Shown: positions 27,313-37,330 of the stretch, one piece after another
Numbering within the stretch: the first letter of the stretch is position 1
How the letters are laid out: the number at the start of each line of letters is the position of its first letter
Source of the DNA: an uncultured Spartobacteria bacterium
GTDB taxonomy: Bacteria > Verrucomicrobiota > Verrucomicrobiia > Chthoniobacterales > Terrimicrobiaceae
Direction: 5' to 3'
Assembly: GCA_937919825.1 (NCBI GenBank)
Contig: CALFPA010000133.1
Location: 56,975 to 120,974, forward strand
Length of the DNA stretch: 64,000 nucleotides
The notes under the pieces: model-generated
The model's input: only the letters and a program-made list of their open reading frames with translations
What the model was told of the DNA's origin: nothing
Databases searched by the model: none
Program-made: the position numbers and the translations under genes

Positions 27313-28709
27313 TGGCGGTGAGTTTTAGGCAACGAATGGCTTTGGAGGAAGTCCGAGATGCGGTCGGCCATGGCATGGGATTGTTTCACACAATCAGGCA
27401 CGGAGATCCCACCCCGGAAATTTCCGGAAACAAAAAAACCGGGCGTTTCGTTTTCGAACCGTGTGATGGCATCCATCGTCCTGCCGTAGCCGACCTGGTA
27501 TTGCGGGATGGCTTTCTCCCACTTCTGCACAGCGACAAGCGATGGCGTGGCGGTGATTCCCATGAGCGCGCGGAGTTCATCAAGAACGAGCGCGGCGAGG
27601 CTAGTGTCATCCAACCGGGCTAGATCGGGTTGACGACTACCACCCACAAAAGCCGTGAGCCCCGCGCCTCCGGCCGGAGTGCGGCCGTCGAAAACCGTGG
27701 AACTCCAGATGCAACCCAGGATTTGGCGTTTCTCTTTCGCGGGAACCAAAAATCCAAAGCCATCGCGCTCGATGCCACCGGGCGGCTTGTCGAATCCCAT
27801 GAAAACCATGGCCACGGGTGGATGGATGATGGCGTCGAGCGTCGAGGCGAGCGGTTGCGCGAACTCCATCGGCAGGCTCGCAAACGAGTGGGCGGGAATG
27901 GTGGAGAGTAGAACCGGGGCTTCGAGGATTTCGCCGGACTCGAGCGTCACGGAAAAACCCGACTCTGAGAGTAAAACGGACCGAAGGCCGCAGTTGGTGG
28001 AAACGGAATCTCCGAGCGCGCGCTGGAGGGCATCGGGAAAAGTTTGGAGTCCTTTTTGGAACCCAAGCATGGCGGCGCGATTTTTCGGGGTCTCGCCGGA
28101 TTTCTTGCGTTGGCGCGCGCTGAGGATTGCTCCACGGATCAGGCTTCCATACTCGCGCTCCAGGGCGTGGAGCTTGGGAAAGGCGCTCTGCACGCCCAGT
28201 TGAGCGGGATCGCCGGCATAGACACCCGCGACAAACGGGTTGATCGCGTAATCCAAAAACTCGGGTCCGATCCGGCGTGTGACGAATTCGGCGAGTGATT
28301 CCTCACGATCCTCCGGCGCGCGGGAAATGAACGGCTCGAGCAGGAGACGGAGCTTCGCCGAGGTGGAAAAGAGCGGGGTTTTAAGAAACGCCAGCGGAGA
28401 GGTTGGCAAGGCGTGGAGTTGGCCGCCCCGCACGATGTAGCGGTTTTTGGCCTGAGGGGAGGCGTCCACCCGCTCGGAGGCGATGCCTAGTTTTTGGAAA
28501 AGCCCGCCGAGCAGCGGTGTCGTATCGAGAACAGTGTTCGGCCCGAACTCGATGAGAAATCCATCGCGCCGTTCGCTGCGGATCGCGCCGCCGACGAGGG
28601 GGCTTTTTTCAAGAATGCGAACGCGGAGGCCTTTTTCCGCAAGGTAAAATCCTACCGTCAGTCCCGAAATGCCTGCTCCGAGGATGATCGCATCGGTGTG
28701 GCTTGGCAT
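27309..28709 (-). CDS. hemG: Protoporphyrinogen oxidase (HemY-type, FAD)
   Basis: A 466-residue oxygen-dependent protoporphyrinogen IX (or coproporphyrinogen III) oxidase of the FAD-amine-oxidase type, usually named HemG or HemY. The FAD-binding motif [20 protein letters not shown] begins at residue 7, with the C-terminal FAD site at [17 protein letters not shown]. The ATG at 28709 is used; the in-frame extension to 28859 is basic and unlike the family. It follows hemN by 7 bases and overlaps hemB by 4. Coproporphyrinogen oxidase activity cannot be excluded. Confidence 0.9.
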   Translation of the reverse strand: MPSHTDAIILGAGISGLTVGFYLAEKGLRVRILEKSPLVGGAIRSERRDGFLIEFGPNTVLDTTPLLGGLFQKLGIASERVDASPQAKNRYIVRGGQLHALPTSPLAFLKTPLFSTSAKLRLLLEPFISRAPEDREESLAEFVTRRIGPEFLDYAINPFVAGVYAGDPAQLGVQSAFPKLHALEREYGSLIRGAILSARQRKKSGETPKNRAAMLGFQKGLQTFPDALQRALGDSVSTNCGLRSVLLSESGFSVTLESGEILEAPVLLSTIPAHSFASLPMEFAQPLASTLDAIIHPPVAMVFMGFDKPPGGIERDGFGFLVPAKEKRQILGCIWSSTVFDGRTPAGGAGLTAFVGGSRQPDLARLDDTSLAALVLDELRALMGITATPSLVAVQKWEKAIPQYQVGYGRTMDAITRFENETPGFFVSGNFRGGISVPDCVKQSHAMADRISDFLQSHSLPKTHRQ

Positions 28710-28716
28710 GGCGTGG

Positions 28717-30123
28717 CTAGACGGTTCGCGAGTAGATCGGTTTTTCCTGCGAGGCCTCGGGCTTGAGGTAGGCGTCGAAGGCCATCGCGATGTTGCGAAT
28801 GACCAACCGCCCGGCCTCGCTGACCTCGATCCGGTCTTTTTGGAGCGAGACGAGTCCATCGAGGACGAACTCGTTCAACTTCTCCGGCACATCGGCGAAG
28901 TAGGAATCGAAGGTGATGCCGAACTTTTGCTCCACATCGCGTTTGAGGATGCGGTTGTTGCACATGATCTCGGTGATCACATGCTGGCGGAGGAGGTCGT
29001 CGTGCGAGAACTTGAGCCCGATCGCGGTGGGCAGTCGGCCTTCGTTCAGCGCGGCTTCGTAGGCGGCGAGGCTTTTAAGATTTTGTGCATAGGCTCCGGC
29101 GAGTTTGCTGATCGAGGTCACGCCCATGGCGAACATGTCGGCCTCGGCGCGCGTGCTGTAGCCTTGGAAATTCCGGTGGAGCGTGCGCTCGCGAAGGGCC
29201 TTCGTCAGTTCGTCACCGGGCTTCGCGAAGTGGTCCATGCCGATGTAGGCGTAGCCGGCTTCGGTGAGGCGATCGATGATGAGCTTGAGCATCCGCAGAC
29301 GGTCGGCGGCGTCGGGCATCGCCTCGAGCGGAAGGAGCTTCTGGTGCTTCTTCAGCCAAGGCACGTGCGCGTAGTTGAAAACCGCAAGGCGGTCGGGGTC
29401 CCAGGCGATGATTTTTTCGAGTGTGCGCTCGTAGGATTCCACCGTTTGGTGAGGCAGGCCGTAGATGAGATCGACATTGATCGAGTCAAAACCCAGGCGG
29501 CGGCTTTCGTTGATGACGAAGGCATTTTGCTCGTCGGTCTGGATGCGGTTGATGGCCGTCTGAACCTCGGGGTTCACATCCTGCAGGCCGAAGCTCACGC
29601 GGTTGAAACCCGCCTCGCGCAAGGCGGGCAGGTGTTCGGGCGAGATGGTGCGGGGATCGATCTCGATGCTGATCTCGGCCTCGGCGGCGAAGGGGAATTT
29701 CTCGCGGATGTAACCGAAGATGTCGCGGATCTGGTCGGGCGACATATAGGTCGGCGTGCCACCGCCCCAGTGCATTTGAACGACCTGACGCTGCGGATCG
29801 ACGAGGTTCGCGACGAGGTCGATTTCCTTTTTCAGGACACCGAGGTAATGGCCGACGCGGCTGGCGTCTTTGGTGATGACCACATTGCAGGCGCAGAAGT
29901 AGCAAAGCGATTTGCAGAACGGAAAATGGAAGTAGAGCGAGAGGTCGCGCGGCGTTTCGCCGGCATTGGTCGCAAGGATTTCCTGGCGGTATTCCTCGGG
30001 ACCGAAGCCCTCGTGGAAATGCGGTGCCGTCGGGTAGCTCGTGTAGCGCGGGCCGGGGCGGTTGTATTTTTTAAGAAGGTCGAGATCGACCTCGAGCCTC
30101 GGGCTGGATGCGGCGGAGGTCAT
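28717..30123 (-). CDS. hemN: Oxygen-independent coproporphyrinogen III oxidase (radical SAM)
   Basis: A 468-residue radical SAM enzyme that decarboxylates coproporphyrinogen III. The cluster motif is CKSLCYFC (C-x3-C-x2-C) in YFHFPFCKSLCYFCACNVVI, followed by GGGTPTYMSPDQIRDI, FGLQDVNPEVQTAINRIQ and a C-terminal HemN domain. The frame is open to 30399, but the ATG at 30123 overlaps the hemE stop (ATGA) and starts MTSAASSPRLEVDLDLLKKY, the normal family beginning. An ATG two codons earlier is an alternative. Confidence 0.95.
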   Translation of the reverse strand: MTSAASSPRLEVDLDLLKKYNRPGPRYTSYPTAPHFHEGFGPEEYRQEILATNAGETPRDLSLYFHFPFCKSLCYFCACNVVITKDASRVGHYLGVLKKEIDLVANLVDPQRQVVQMHWGGGTPTYMSPDQIRDIFGYIREKFPFAAEAEISIEIDPRTISPEHLPALREAGFNRVSFGLQDVNPEVQTAINRIQTDEQNAFVINESRRLGFDSINVDLIYGLPHQTVESYERTLEKIIAWDPDRLAVFNYAHVPWLKKHQKLLPLEAMPDAADRLRMLKLIIDRLTEAGYAYIGMDHFAKPGDELTKALRERTLHRNFQGYSTRAEADMFAMGVTSISKLAGAYAQNLKSLAAYEAALNEGRLPTAIGLKFSHDDLLRQHVITEIMCNNRILKRDVEQKFGITFDSYFADVPEKLNEFVLDGLVSLQKDRIEVSEAGRLVIRNIAMAFDAYLKPEASQEKPIYSRTV

Positions 30124-31169
30124 TTCCATGCCGGGCTGAATTCTTTCATGGCGTCCACATACGCGCGGGTGTGCTCGACGGGGATGTCGGGCAGCATGCC
30201 GTGGCCGAGATTGCCAATGTGGCCGTGGCCTTTTCCGTAGCTGGAAAGAACCGAGCGAACCTGTTCGCGAATCGCCTCTGGCGGGGCGTAGAGCGCGGTG
30301 GGGTCCATGTTTCCCTGCAAGGCCACACGGTCGCCGGTGACGCGGCGGGCGGACTCGAGCGAGATCGTCCAATCGACCCCGATGACATCGGCTCCACAAT
30401 CCACCACGCGGTCGAGCCAGGTCATGCCGCCTTTGGGAAAATAAATCACCGGAATGCCTGGGCGTTTGATTTCGGAGATGATTCGGCGGACGGGCGCGAG
30501 GGCGAATTCCTCAAACCCCGCTGTATCGAGGATTCCCGCCCATGAATCGAAAATCTGAATCGCCTGCGCGCCGGCGTCCATTTGCGCGCGGCAGTAGTCG
30601 ATCACGACATCGGCGATTTGATCCACGAGGATGCGAAGGAGGTCGGGACGGGCGAAGCGCCATTTTTTGGCGTGCTGGAAAGTTTTCGAACCACCGCCCT
30701 CGATCATGTAGGTGGCGAGGGTCCAGGGCGCACCGGCGAATCCAATGAGCGGCACTCGATCGGCGAGGTTTTGGCGAATGTTACGAATGGCCTCCATCAC
30801 GAATCCGAGGTCTTGGTTGGACTCGACGGGGCGGAGGGCTTTCAATGCGGCTTCATCGCGGAGCGGGTTGGGGAGTTGCGGCCCCTTGCCTTCGCTGAAA
30901 TGCAACTCCATGCCCATGGCCTCGGGGACCACGAGGATGTCGGAGAACAAAATCGCCGCATCCACACCAAGGATATCGATCGGCTGGAGGGTTACCTCGG
31001 TGGCGAGGTCGGGCCGCTTATACATCTCGGAAAACGAATGGTTCTTCCGGACGGCGCGGTATTCGGGAAGGTAGCGACCGGCTTGGCGCATGATCCAGAC
31101 CGGCGTCCGCTCCACGGGCTGGCGGTAGCAGGCGCGGAGGAAAAGATGTTTTTCAGTGTCGATGGCCAA
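30120..31169 (-). CDS. hemE: Uroporphyrinogen decarboxylase
   Basis: A 349-residue HemE converting uroporphyrinogen III to coproporphyrinogen III. Family pieces are RTPVWIMRQAGRYLPEYR, ILFSDILVVPEAMGMEL, IGFAGAPWTLATYMIEG and a C-terminal GHIGNLGHGMLPDIPVEHT. Length is normal. Its stop overlaps the hemN ATG by 4 bases; hemC lies 45 bases upstream. Confidence 0.96.
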   Translation of the reverse strand: MAIDTEKHLFLRACYRQPVERTPVWIMRQAGRYLPEYRAVRKNHSFSEMYKRPDLATEVTLQPIDILGVDAAILFSDILVVPEAMGMELHFSEGKGPQLPNPLRDEAALKALRPVESNQDLGFVMEAIRNIRQNLADRVPLIGFAGAPWTLATYMIEGGGSKTFQHAKKWRFARPDLLRILVDQIADVVIDYCRAQMDAGAQAIQIFDSWAGILDTAGFEEFALAPVRRIISEIKRPGIPVIYFPKGGMTWLDRVVDCGADVIGVDWTISLESARRVTGDRVALQGNMDPTALYAPPEAIREQVRSVLSSYGKGHGHIGNLGHGMLPDIPVEHTRAYVDAMKEFSPAWK

Positions 31170-31214
31170 ATCCTCCCAGTTCGATCCGGTTTTTGCAATC
31201 CGCCGCGCCAGCGA

Positions 31215-32153
31215 TCAGCGACTGTCCTTTCCGAAAATCTCTCGCAAAATCTCCCGCGCGCCGTTTTCCAGCAACTTGCCAGCCAAGACCGCGCCGAGGT
31301 TTTCGGGATCGTCATGGGTTTCGGAGGAAACGGAATCCCGAACCAGTGTTCGCCCGTCGAGCGAGCAAACGCAGCCCGCCAGCGAGATTCCTTTTTCGGA
31401 AACGACCGCGTGCGCGCCGATGGGAACCTGACATCCTCCCTCGAGAGTTCGCATGAGCGAGCGCTCGGCCCGGGCGGCGAGCATCGATTCGCGGTCCTCC
31501 ATATTGATAAGGAATTCGAGCGTCGCGTCATCCTCCTCCCGACAAAGAATCGCAAGGCTTCCTTGACCGACGGCCGGCAACAAAATGTCGGTCGAAATTT
31601 TTTCTGAAATCCTCTCACCCCATCCGAGCCGCTCGACGCCCGCCGCCGCGAGGATCATGGCGTCCCAGTCCGCCTCGTCGAATTTGCGGAAGCGTGTGTT
31701 GAGGTTTCCGCGGATCTCGAGAATTTCGAAATCCGGGCGGAAGTGAAGGAGCTGCGAGCGCCGACGCAGACTCCCCGTGGCAACACGCGCGCCCTTGGGT
31801 AGATCCACCAAAACCTCGCCACTTCGGGAAATCAAAACATCGCGGGCGTCCCAGCGTTTCGTGATCGCCGCAATCGCCAAACCCTCGGGGAGTTTGGTCG
31901 GCAGGTCCTTGAGACTATGCACTGCAAAATCGGTCTCGCCATTGAGCAAGCTGGTGTCGAGTTCCTTCGTGAAAAGCCCCTTGTCGCCGATCTTGGCGAG
32001 GGGGACATCGAGAATTTTGTCGCCCGTGGTTTTGATTGTGAGCGTCTCGAAACGCGCTTCAGGGAAGCGTTTTTGCAACTCGCCCCGGACCCAATTTGTT
32101 TGCCAGAGGGCCAACTCGCTTCCGCGCGAGGCGATTCGGAATTCCTGTTTCAA
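31215..32153 (-). CDS. hemC: Porphobilinogen deaminase (hydroxymethylbilane synthase)
   Basis: A 312-residue HemC joining four porphobilinogens into hydroxymethylbilane. RIASRGSELALWQTNWV at the N-terminus, LAAAGVERLG, and the dipyrromethane-cofactor Cys in LEGGCQVPIGAHA are seen. The ATG at 32153 overlaps the leuD stop by 4 bases, tying heme synthesis to the leucine genes transcriptionally. No uroporphyrinogen-III synthase gene (hemD) was recognised nearby, though it usually follows hemC. Confidence 0.95.
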   Translation of the reverse strand: MKQEFRIASRGSELALWQTNWVRGELQKRFPEARFETLTIKTTGDKILDVPLAKIGDKGLFTKELDTSLLNGETDFAVHSLKDLPTKLPEGLAIAAITKRWDARDVLISRSGEVLVDLPKGARVATGSLRRRSQLLHFRPDFEILEIRGNLNTRFRKFDEADWDAMILAAAGVERLGWGERISEKISTDILLPAVGQGSLAILCREEDDATLEFLINMEDRESMLAARAERSLMRTLEGGCQVPIGAHAVVSEKGISLAGCVCSLDGRTLVRDSVSSETHDDPENLGAVLAGKLLENGAREILREIFGKDSR

Positions 32154-32752
32154 GCGGCCATGTAGGGGAGGGCGTTGGCGCGTGATTTCACGGCATCAAG
32201 GCCCTCGAGGAGGTCGGCAATGGCGTCCCACTTTCCGCTGACCAAAGCCTCGTGGGCATGGTCGGCGATGGTGACGGGAAAATCGGTATCGGCGATGGAG
32301 ATTTTTTTCTCGGTCAAATCCAGCGTGAGGAGGGCGGCGGGATCGGACTCGATGAGAGCCGCGATGGCGCGGATGTCCTCGCTGGAGGCGATCACGCAGG
32401 GCATTCCGAGTGTGATCGAGTTGCCGAAGAAAATTTCTGCGAAGCTCTCGGCGACAATGGCGCGGATGCCGAAGCGGTAGAGGGCTTGCGGGGCGTGCTC
32501 GCGCGAACTGCCGCAACCGAAATTCGAGCCTGAGAGCAAGATCGAGGCACCTTGGAATCGGGCGTCATCCAGCGGGTGAACTTGACCGTCGGCTTTGGCG
32601 AATGAACGGGCGTCGTAGAAAGCAAACTCTCCGAGTCCGTCGAAGGTGATGCACTTCATGAACCGGGCTGGGATGATGCGGTCGGTGTCGAGATCTTCGC
32701 CGGGGACATAAACGCCGCGACCGGCGACTTGGGTGATTTTTTCGAGAGCCAT
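32150..32752 (-). CDS. leuD: 3-isopropylmalate dehydratase small subunit
   Basis: A 200-residue swivel-domain subunit of isopropylmalate isomerase (leucine synthesis). GRGVYVPGEDLDTDRIIPARF, ILLSGSNFGCGSSREHAPQAL and RAIVAESFAEIFFGNSITLG are diagnostic. It follows leuC by 31 bases and overlaps hemC by 4. The family is shared with homoaconitase small subunits, but the leuC partner supports LeuD. Confidence 0.94.
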   Translation of the reverse strand: MALEKITQVAGRGVYVPGEDLDTDRIIPARFMKCITFDGLGEFAFYDARSFAKADGQVHPLDDARFQGASILLSGSNFGCGSSREHAPQALYRFGIRAIVAESFAEIFFGNSITLGMPCVIASSEDIRAIAALIESDPAALLTLDLTEKKISIADTDFPVTIADHAHEALVSGKWDAIADLLEGLDAVKSRANALPYMAA

Positions 32753-32783
32753 TTTTTTAAAATTCGAAATGTGGGAATGCGGT

Positions 32784-34193
32784 TTATTTCACGCCGAAGA
32801 CCTCGCGGGCGTCGGAGATTTCTCCGGTCACAGCGGCGGCGGCGACCATGAGCGGCGACATGAGGACAGTGCGTCCAGTCGGGCTGCCTTGGCGGCCTTT
32901 GAAGTTGCGGTTGCTCGAGCTGGCGCAAAGTTGGTCGCCGACGAGTTTGTCGGGATTCATGCCGAGGCACATCGAGCATCCTGCACCGCGCCATTCGAAG
33001 CCGGCATTTCGGAAAATCTCGGCAAGTCCCATGCTTTCAGCGACGGAGGCGACACCTTGCGAACCGGGGACGACGATAGCCTTCACGCCCTCACGGACTT
33101 TACGGCCCTTGAGGTGGCGGGCGACTTCCTGGAGGTCGCTCAGGCGGCCGTTCGTGCAGCTTCCGAGGAAGGCCACATCGACCTTGGTGCCCTTGATGGG
33201 ATCGCCGGATTTGAGGTGCATGTGGGAGAGGGCTTCTTCGGCGGTGGCGCGGTCTTTTTCTGGAACCTCGCTGGCGAAGGGAACTTTCTCGTGAATGAAA
33301 ATCGCCTGCCCGGGATTGATGCCCCAAGTGACGGTGGGGGCAATGTCGGCGGCGTTGTAGGTCACGACATCATCGTATTTCGCATCGGCATCCGAAGCGG
33401 TGGCTTTCCAGCGGGCGACGGCGGCATCCCAGTCGGCGCCCTTCGGAGCGAAGGGGCGGCCTTTGAGGTATTCGAAAGTGGTGTTGTCGGGATTCACATA
33501 GCCCACGCGCGCCCCGCCCTCGATGGACATATTGCAAACGGTCATGCGCTCTTCCTGGGTAAAGGCGTCGAAAGTGGAGCCTGCGAATTCGTAGGCGTAG
33601 CCGAGGCCGCCGTTGACTCCGAGTTTCCGGATGATGTGGAGAATGACATCCTTCGCGTAAACGCCGGGGGCGAGTTTTCCATTCACTTCGACGCGGCGGA
33701 CCTTGGGCTTGTGGAGCGCCATGGTTTGGGTCGCGAGGACATCGCGGACTTGGCTGGTGCCAATGCCAAAGGCGATCGCGCCGAATGCGCCGTGGGTGGA
33801 AGTGTGGGAGTCACCACACGCAATCGTGGTGCCGGGTTGGGTAATGCCTTGCTCGGGACCGACGATGTGGACGATGCCTTGCTTGCCGGTGGGGAGATCA
33901 AAAAAGGTGATGCCATTTTCCGCGCAGTTCTGGCGGAGCGCCTTGATCATGGCGTCGGCGAGGTCGTCGCTGAAGGGTTCGACGCGCTCGTCAGTTGGCA
34001 CAATGTGGTCCACGGTGGCGAAGGTGCGGTGAGGGTAAAGCACCTTGAGGCCGAGGTCGCGGAGCATCCCAAAAGCCTGCGGGCTGGTGACCTCGTGGAT
34101 GAGGTGGGTGCCGATGAGGAGCTGGGTGGCTCCATTGGGAAGTGTGCGAACGGTGTGCGCCTCCCACACCTTGTCGAGTAGCGTCTTGCTCAT
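32784..34193 (-). CDS. leuC: 3-isopropylmalate dehydratase large subunit
   Basis: A 469-residue aconitase-type large subunit that isomerises 2- to 3-isopropylmalate. The three [4Fe-4S] cysteines are in [14 protein letters not shown] and [28 protein letters not shown] is also conserved. The ATG at 34193 ([13 protein letters not shown]) is chosen; a start at 34235 would add a non-family tail. It lies 57 bases after the PgeF-like gene. Confidence 0.95.
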   Translation of the reverse strand: MSKTLLDKVWEAHTVRTLPNGATQLLIGTHLIHEVTSPQAFGMLRDLGLKVLYPHRTFATVDHIVPTDERVEPFSDDLADAMIKALRQNCAENGITFFDLPTGKQGIVHIVGPEQGITQPGTTIACGDSHTSTHGAFGAIAFGIGTSQVRDVLATQTMALHKPKVRRVEVNGKLAPGVYAKDVILHIIRKLGVNGGLGYAYEFAGSTFDAFTQEERMTVCNMSIEGGARVGYVNPDNTTFEYLKGRPFAPKGADWDAAVARWKATASDADAKYDDVVTYNAADIAPTVTWGINPGQAIFIHEKVPFASEVPEKDRATAEEALSHMHLKSGDPIKGTKVDVAFLGSCTNGRLSDLQEVARHLKGRKVREGVKAIVVPGSQGVASVAESMGLAEIFRNAGFEWRGAGCSMCLGMNPDKLVGDQLCASSSNRNFKGRQGSPTGRTVLMSPLMVAAAAVTGEISDAREVFGVK

Positions 34194-34250
34194 ATGTCGG
34201 ACGGGAGACTTTAGTCGTCGGTCGTTGAGTTGCAAGACGGCAGACGCGCT

Positions 34251-34916
34251 TCAAATCATCGCCATGGCGGCGAGGAGTCGGCCGGTTTTTCCTTTTTCCC
34301 GGCGGTAGGAATAGTAGGCGGCGGGGTCGGAGGCGGTGCAGCGGAGGCTGTCGTGAATTTCGATGACGCCCACCTCGGCGGCTTGGCGGCGGATTTCGGC
34401 GGCGAAATCGACCTCGTAATGCGGCGGGCGAATGCAGGGGGAAATTTGAACCACAAGGTCGCTTGGCGAGGCGCCGGTTTGGGTGAGGAGAAAATCGATG
34501 GTGCGCGGGACGATGCCAAGTTCTGTGCCCTTGCGGCCCGAGTGGGCGAGGGCGATGCCTCGGCCGAGTTTGTCGGCAATGAAAACGGCGGCGCAATCGG
34601 CGACATAAATCCCAAGGCAGAGCCGGCGCTCGCGAGTCATCAAGGCGTCGCAATCCGCCACGGGAAATTCGTCGCCGGCGAAAACCTCCCTCACAGAATT
34701 TCCGTGGACCTGCACGGCGGTGGCGAGTGGCATTCCATAAAACCCAGCGCGGTCGAGGGCGGCGCGGTGGATGGATGCCAGGCGAGCCATGGCGGTGTCG
34801 CGGTCGGTTTGGACATCCAAGCCGGGAACGCGTCGGAAAAAGGCGGCTCGAAGATGAGTGAGCGCGTCGAGCGCGAGAAAAGTTTCGAGAGGTGCCTCCT
34901 GTGGGGAGGTGGACAT
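34251..34916 (-). CDS. Laccase-domain / peptidoglycan-editing protein (YfiH/PgeF family)
   Basis: A 221-residue member of the multi-copper-oxidase-like laccase domain family, which includes PgeF (removes L-serine from mis-made muropeptides) and purine nucleoside-acting FAMIN-type enzymes. Seen are a Zn/Cu-type RRLCLGIYVADCAAVFIAD, LAHSGRKGTELGIV (variant of H-x-G-W-x-G-T) and ISPCIRPPHYEVD. The ATG at 34916 shares a base with the stop of the TolC-like gene. The exact substrate is not predictable. Confidence 0.82.
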   Translation of the reverse strand: MSTSPQEAPLETFLALDALTHLRAAFFRRVPGLDVQTDRDTAMARLASIHRAALDRAGFYGMPLATAVQVHGNSVREVFAGDEFPVADCDALMTRERRLCLGIYVADCAAVFIADKLGRGIALAHSGRKGTELGIVPRTIDFLLTQTGASPSDLVVQISPCIRPPHYEVDFAAEIRRQAAEVGVIEIHDSLRCTASDPAAYYSYRREKGKTGRLLAAMAMI

Positions 34917-36760
34917 CAATTTCCTTTGGGCTTGGATTTTTTGGCAGGAGTGGGCTTTGGGCTCGGAGCGGATTCGAGAATCGGCACGAGCGGATCCTTC
35001 TTGCGGTAGGCGCGCGGGAGCGTGGGCTGAGGCCGGTCGGGATCGTTGATCTTGAAGAAGCGGCGCGCCTGCGGCTTGGTGAGCGGATCGTCGAAGATGT
35101 CCTGGAATTTCGTGTCGAGCGAGAGGGCGCGGTCGTATTCCGCCACGCTGGTGATGTAGCTATAGTAGGCCTGCAGCAGGAAGGTCTGCGACTGAAGCAG
35201 CGAGGTTTGCTGGTTCAAGACATCGAGCTGCGTGCCGGCACCAGCGTCGAGCCGTTCTTGGGCGAGGCGCAAGGCCTCCACACCCTGAACGACACTGGCT
35301 TCCTGGCTATCCACGGTTTCCTTGGCTTCCAGAATTTTGGAGATCGATTGCTGGACCTGAAGGATGACCTCGCGCACGCCGTTGTCGTAATTAATTTTCG
35401 CCTGATCGAGTCGGGCCTTGGCGGTCTTCATGTTGCCATAGGTGAGAAGCCCGTCCCAGACAGCCCATGATCCCGTGACGCCAAAAAACCAACCATTCAC
35501 CATATCCCCGAGGCTCGAGGTAAGCATGTCGCTCTGGTTGGTCTGAACCACCTTGGCATTGATTTGCGGGAGGTAGGCGGCGAATTGCTGGTTCACACGC
35601 GCGGCTTCGCCGAGGATGAGTTGGCGCTGGGCCTTGAGATCCGGGTTGCGGGTGACGGCGCTGCGGATCGAGTCGTCGGGTTGGAAATCGCGGGGATTGT
35701 AGTCGAGTTTTCCGACGACATTGAAGGGCACTTCGGAGGGGAAGCCCGGCGGGTAGTCGATTCCCAGCAGGCGAACGAGGCGATACATGGAAACGCGGTA
35801 GTTGTTTTCTGCCTGGATCAGCGGGGGCTTGGCGTTGGCGAGGGCGACCTCGGCTTGCAGCACATTGAAGCGCGGGACGGTGCCGGCCTCGTAGCGGTTC
35901 TGCTGATCTTTAAGTTGCTCCGCGAGAAGATCGACGGATTGCTTGTTTGCAATGATGAGCGCGCGGTTGAGAACAACTTCGTAGAAATTCGTTTTTACCT
36001 CAAAAATCACCGTGTCTATGACAGCACGCAGGCGGTAGTAGGATACGACCTCATCGGAAATCGCAGCACGGATTCCGGAAACCACCGCACCGCCGTCGTA
36101 GAGGAGTTGGGAGAATTCGACATTCACGCCCCATTGCTCTTGGGCTTCATTCAATTCCCTGCTCGTGTATCCGTAGTCGGATTTCAAGGTGACTTGAGGA
36201 ATAATTTTCGAGCGGACGCTGATGAATCGGCCTGAGGAGGTGCTCAATTCTTGGGCCGCAACGAGGATGTCGGGATTTTTTTGGATCGCTGTGGTGAGCG
36301 CCTCCTGAATCGTGAGGTCGGGAACCTTCGGGTTGCGCTGTTTGGCGATCAATTCATCAAGGGCCTTGTAGAAATTCGTCGTGGCCATTTCCTTCGTCAC
36401 GGCTTGGCGTCCGCTATCCTGAAGGGTTGAGGTTTCTGGAGAAGGGGAGAGAGGCTCTGGTTGCTGAGGCGGGAGGGGAGGCGCGAGTTCGTTGTTGATC
36501 TGCTGGGCGTCCGGCAAGGGAGGCAGGGCGGGCATCGGAGGCAAGGGCAGCGGCATGGTGCCATCGGGCAGAGGAGTCGGGGCGGGGAGTGCGGGCGTGC
36601 CGCTGGGAGAGACAGCTGGATCCAATGGCAGCGGAGTGAATTGAGGGAGTGGCGGGGGAGTCGGGAGAGTGGGTGTTTGCGGGGTGGGCTCCGGGCTCTG
36701 GGCGATCAACATCGAGGCCGAGAAAAAGATGGCGGCGAGATAGGAAAGGTATCGGGTCAT
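34916..36760 (-). CDS. TolC-family outer membrane efflux protein with proline-rich N-terminus
   Basis: A 614-residue outer-membrane channel protein. A signal peptide (MTRYLSYLAAIFFSASMLIA) is followed by an unusually long Pro-rich segment (about residues 22-105, for example TPTLPTPPPLPQFTPLPLDP). Then come the two TolC repeats of long helices (LTIQEALTTAIQKNPDILVA near 150, and ARVNQQFAAYLPQINAKVV near 390). The C-terminal end is basic. No inner-membrane pump or adaptor gene is adjacent. Two small lipoproteins precede it on the same strand. Confidence 0.85.
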   Translation of the reverse strand: MTRYLSYLAAIFFSASMLIAQSPEPTPQTPTLPTPPPLPQFTPLPLDPAVSPSGTPALPAPTPLPDGTMPLPLPPMPALPPLPDAQQINNELAPPLPPQQPEPLSPSPETSTLQDSGRQAVTKEMATTNFYKALDELIAKQRNPKVPDLTIQEALTTAIQKNPDILVAAQELSTSSGRFISVRSKIIPQVTLKSDYGYTSRELNEAQEQWGVNVEFSQLLYDGGAVVSGIRAAISDEVVSYYRLRAVIDTVIFEVKTNFYEVVLNRALIIANKQSVDLLAEQLKDQQNRYEAGTVPRFNVLQAEVALANAKPPLIQAENNYRVSMYRLVRLLGIDYPPGFPSEVPFNVVGKLDYNPRDFQPDDSIRSAVTRNPDLKAQRQLILGEAARVNQQFAAYLPQINAKVVQTNQSDMLTSSLGDMVNGWFFGVTGSWAVWDGLLTYGNMKTAKARLDQAKINYDNGVREVILQVQQSISKILEAKETVDSQEASVVQGVEALRLAQERLDAGAGTQLDVLNQQTSLLQSQTFLLQAYYSYITSVAEYDRALSLDTKFQDIFDDPLTKPQARRFFKINDPDRPQPTLPRAYRKKDPLVPILESAPSPKPTPAKKSKPKGN

Positions 36761-36778
36761 GTCAGTATCGGATAATCA

Positions 36779-37330
36779 CTACTGCTTGGGCTTGGAGGTG
36801 GGAAGTATTCCGCGAAGAAACTTTGGCAGGAATCCTAATTTCGGTTTGGGCGTTGGGGTGGGGGCGGGAAGGGTCACTGTGGGTCGGGGCAGGTGGATTT
36901 TGTCACCTGGTGAGGGATCGCCGGAGACGATATCGGCAATGAGGAAGGGCGGGTTGCGGAGGGTGGTCATTCGCACGGTGCCGGTTTCCTTGCTGTCTCG
37001 GATGGTAAGGTATTTCTCACCAGGAATGGCGGAACCGGAGGAGTTGGATTCGAGAAGGACAAAATTTTCCGCGATGTTGACCATGCGAATTTCTCCCGCC
37101 CATTGCACCGGGGTGGCGGCGGGTGGAGGTGGAGTTTTTCGAGGGAACCAATTCGAGAAAAAAGAACTGAGGCCGGCGAGGGATGGGGGTTTTGGAGCTG
37201 GGCTATCGGAAAAAGTAGCGGTCAATTCGGGCGGTGAGTCCGGCGTGGGCTGGACGGATTCTTTCTTGGTGGCACAGGCGGCGAGGAGGGACGCGGCGAG
37301 TGCGAGGATGGCTGTGAGGCGAGGATTCAT
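36779..37330 (-). CDS. Predicted lipoprotein, unknown function
   Basis: A 183-residue protein with a lipoprotein signal (MNPRLTAILALAASLLAAC, lipobox LAAC at residues 16-19) followed by a low-complexity Pro/Ser/Thr stretch. The middle (VQWAGEIRMVNIAENFVLLE, then GEKYLTIRDSKETGTVRM) looks like a small beta domain. The tail is again Pro-rich. It starts where the upstream lipoprotein gene ends (ATGA overlap) and precedes the TolC-like gene by 18 bases. No family is recognised. Confidence 0.75.
   Translation of the reverse strand: MNPRLTAILALAASLLAACATKKESVQPTPDSPPELTATFSDSPAPKPPSLAGLSSFFSNWFPRKTPPPPAATPVQWAGEIRMVNIAENFVLLESNSSGSAIPGEKYLTIRDSKETGTVRMTTLRNPPFLIADIVSGDPSPGDKIHLPRPTVTLPAPTPTPKPKLGFLPKFLRGILPTSKPKQ

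Noticed and set aside
28669..30240. 523-codon plus-strand open frame opposite hemN
   Set aside because: It is the antisense shadow of a well-supported radical SAM gene, has low-complexity Val/Glu/Gly-rich composition and no domain pattern.
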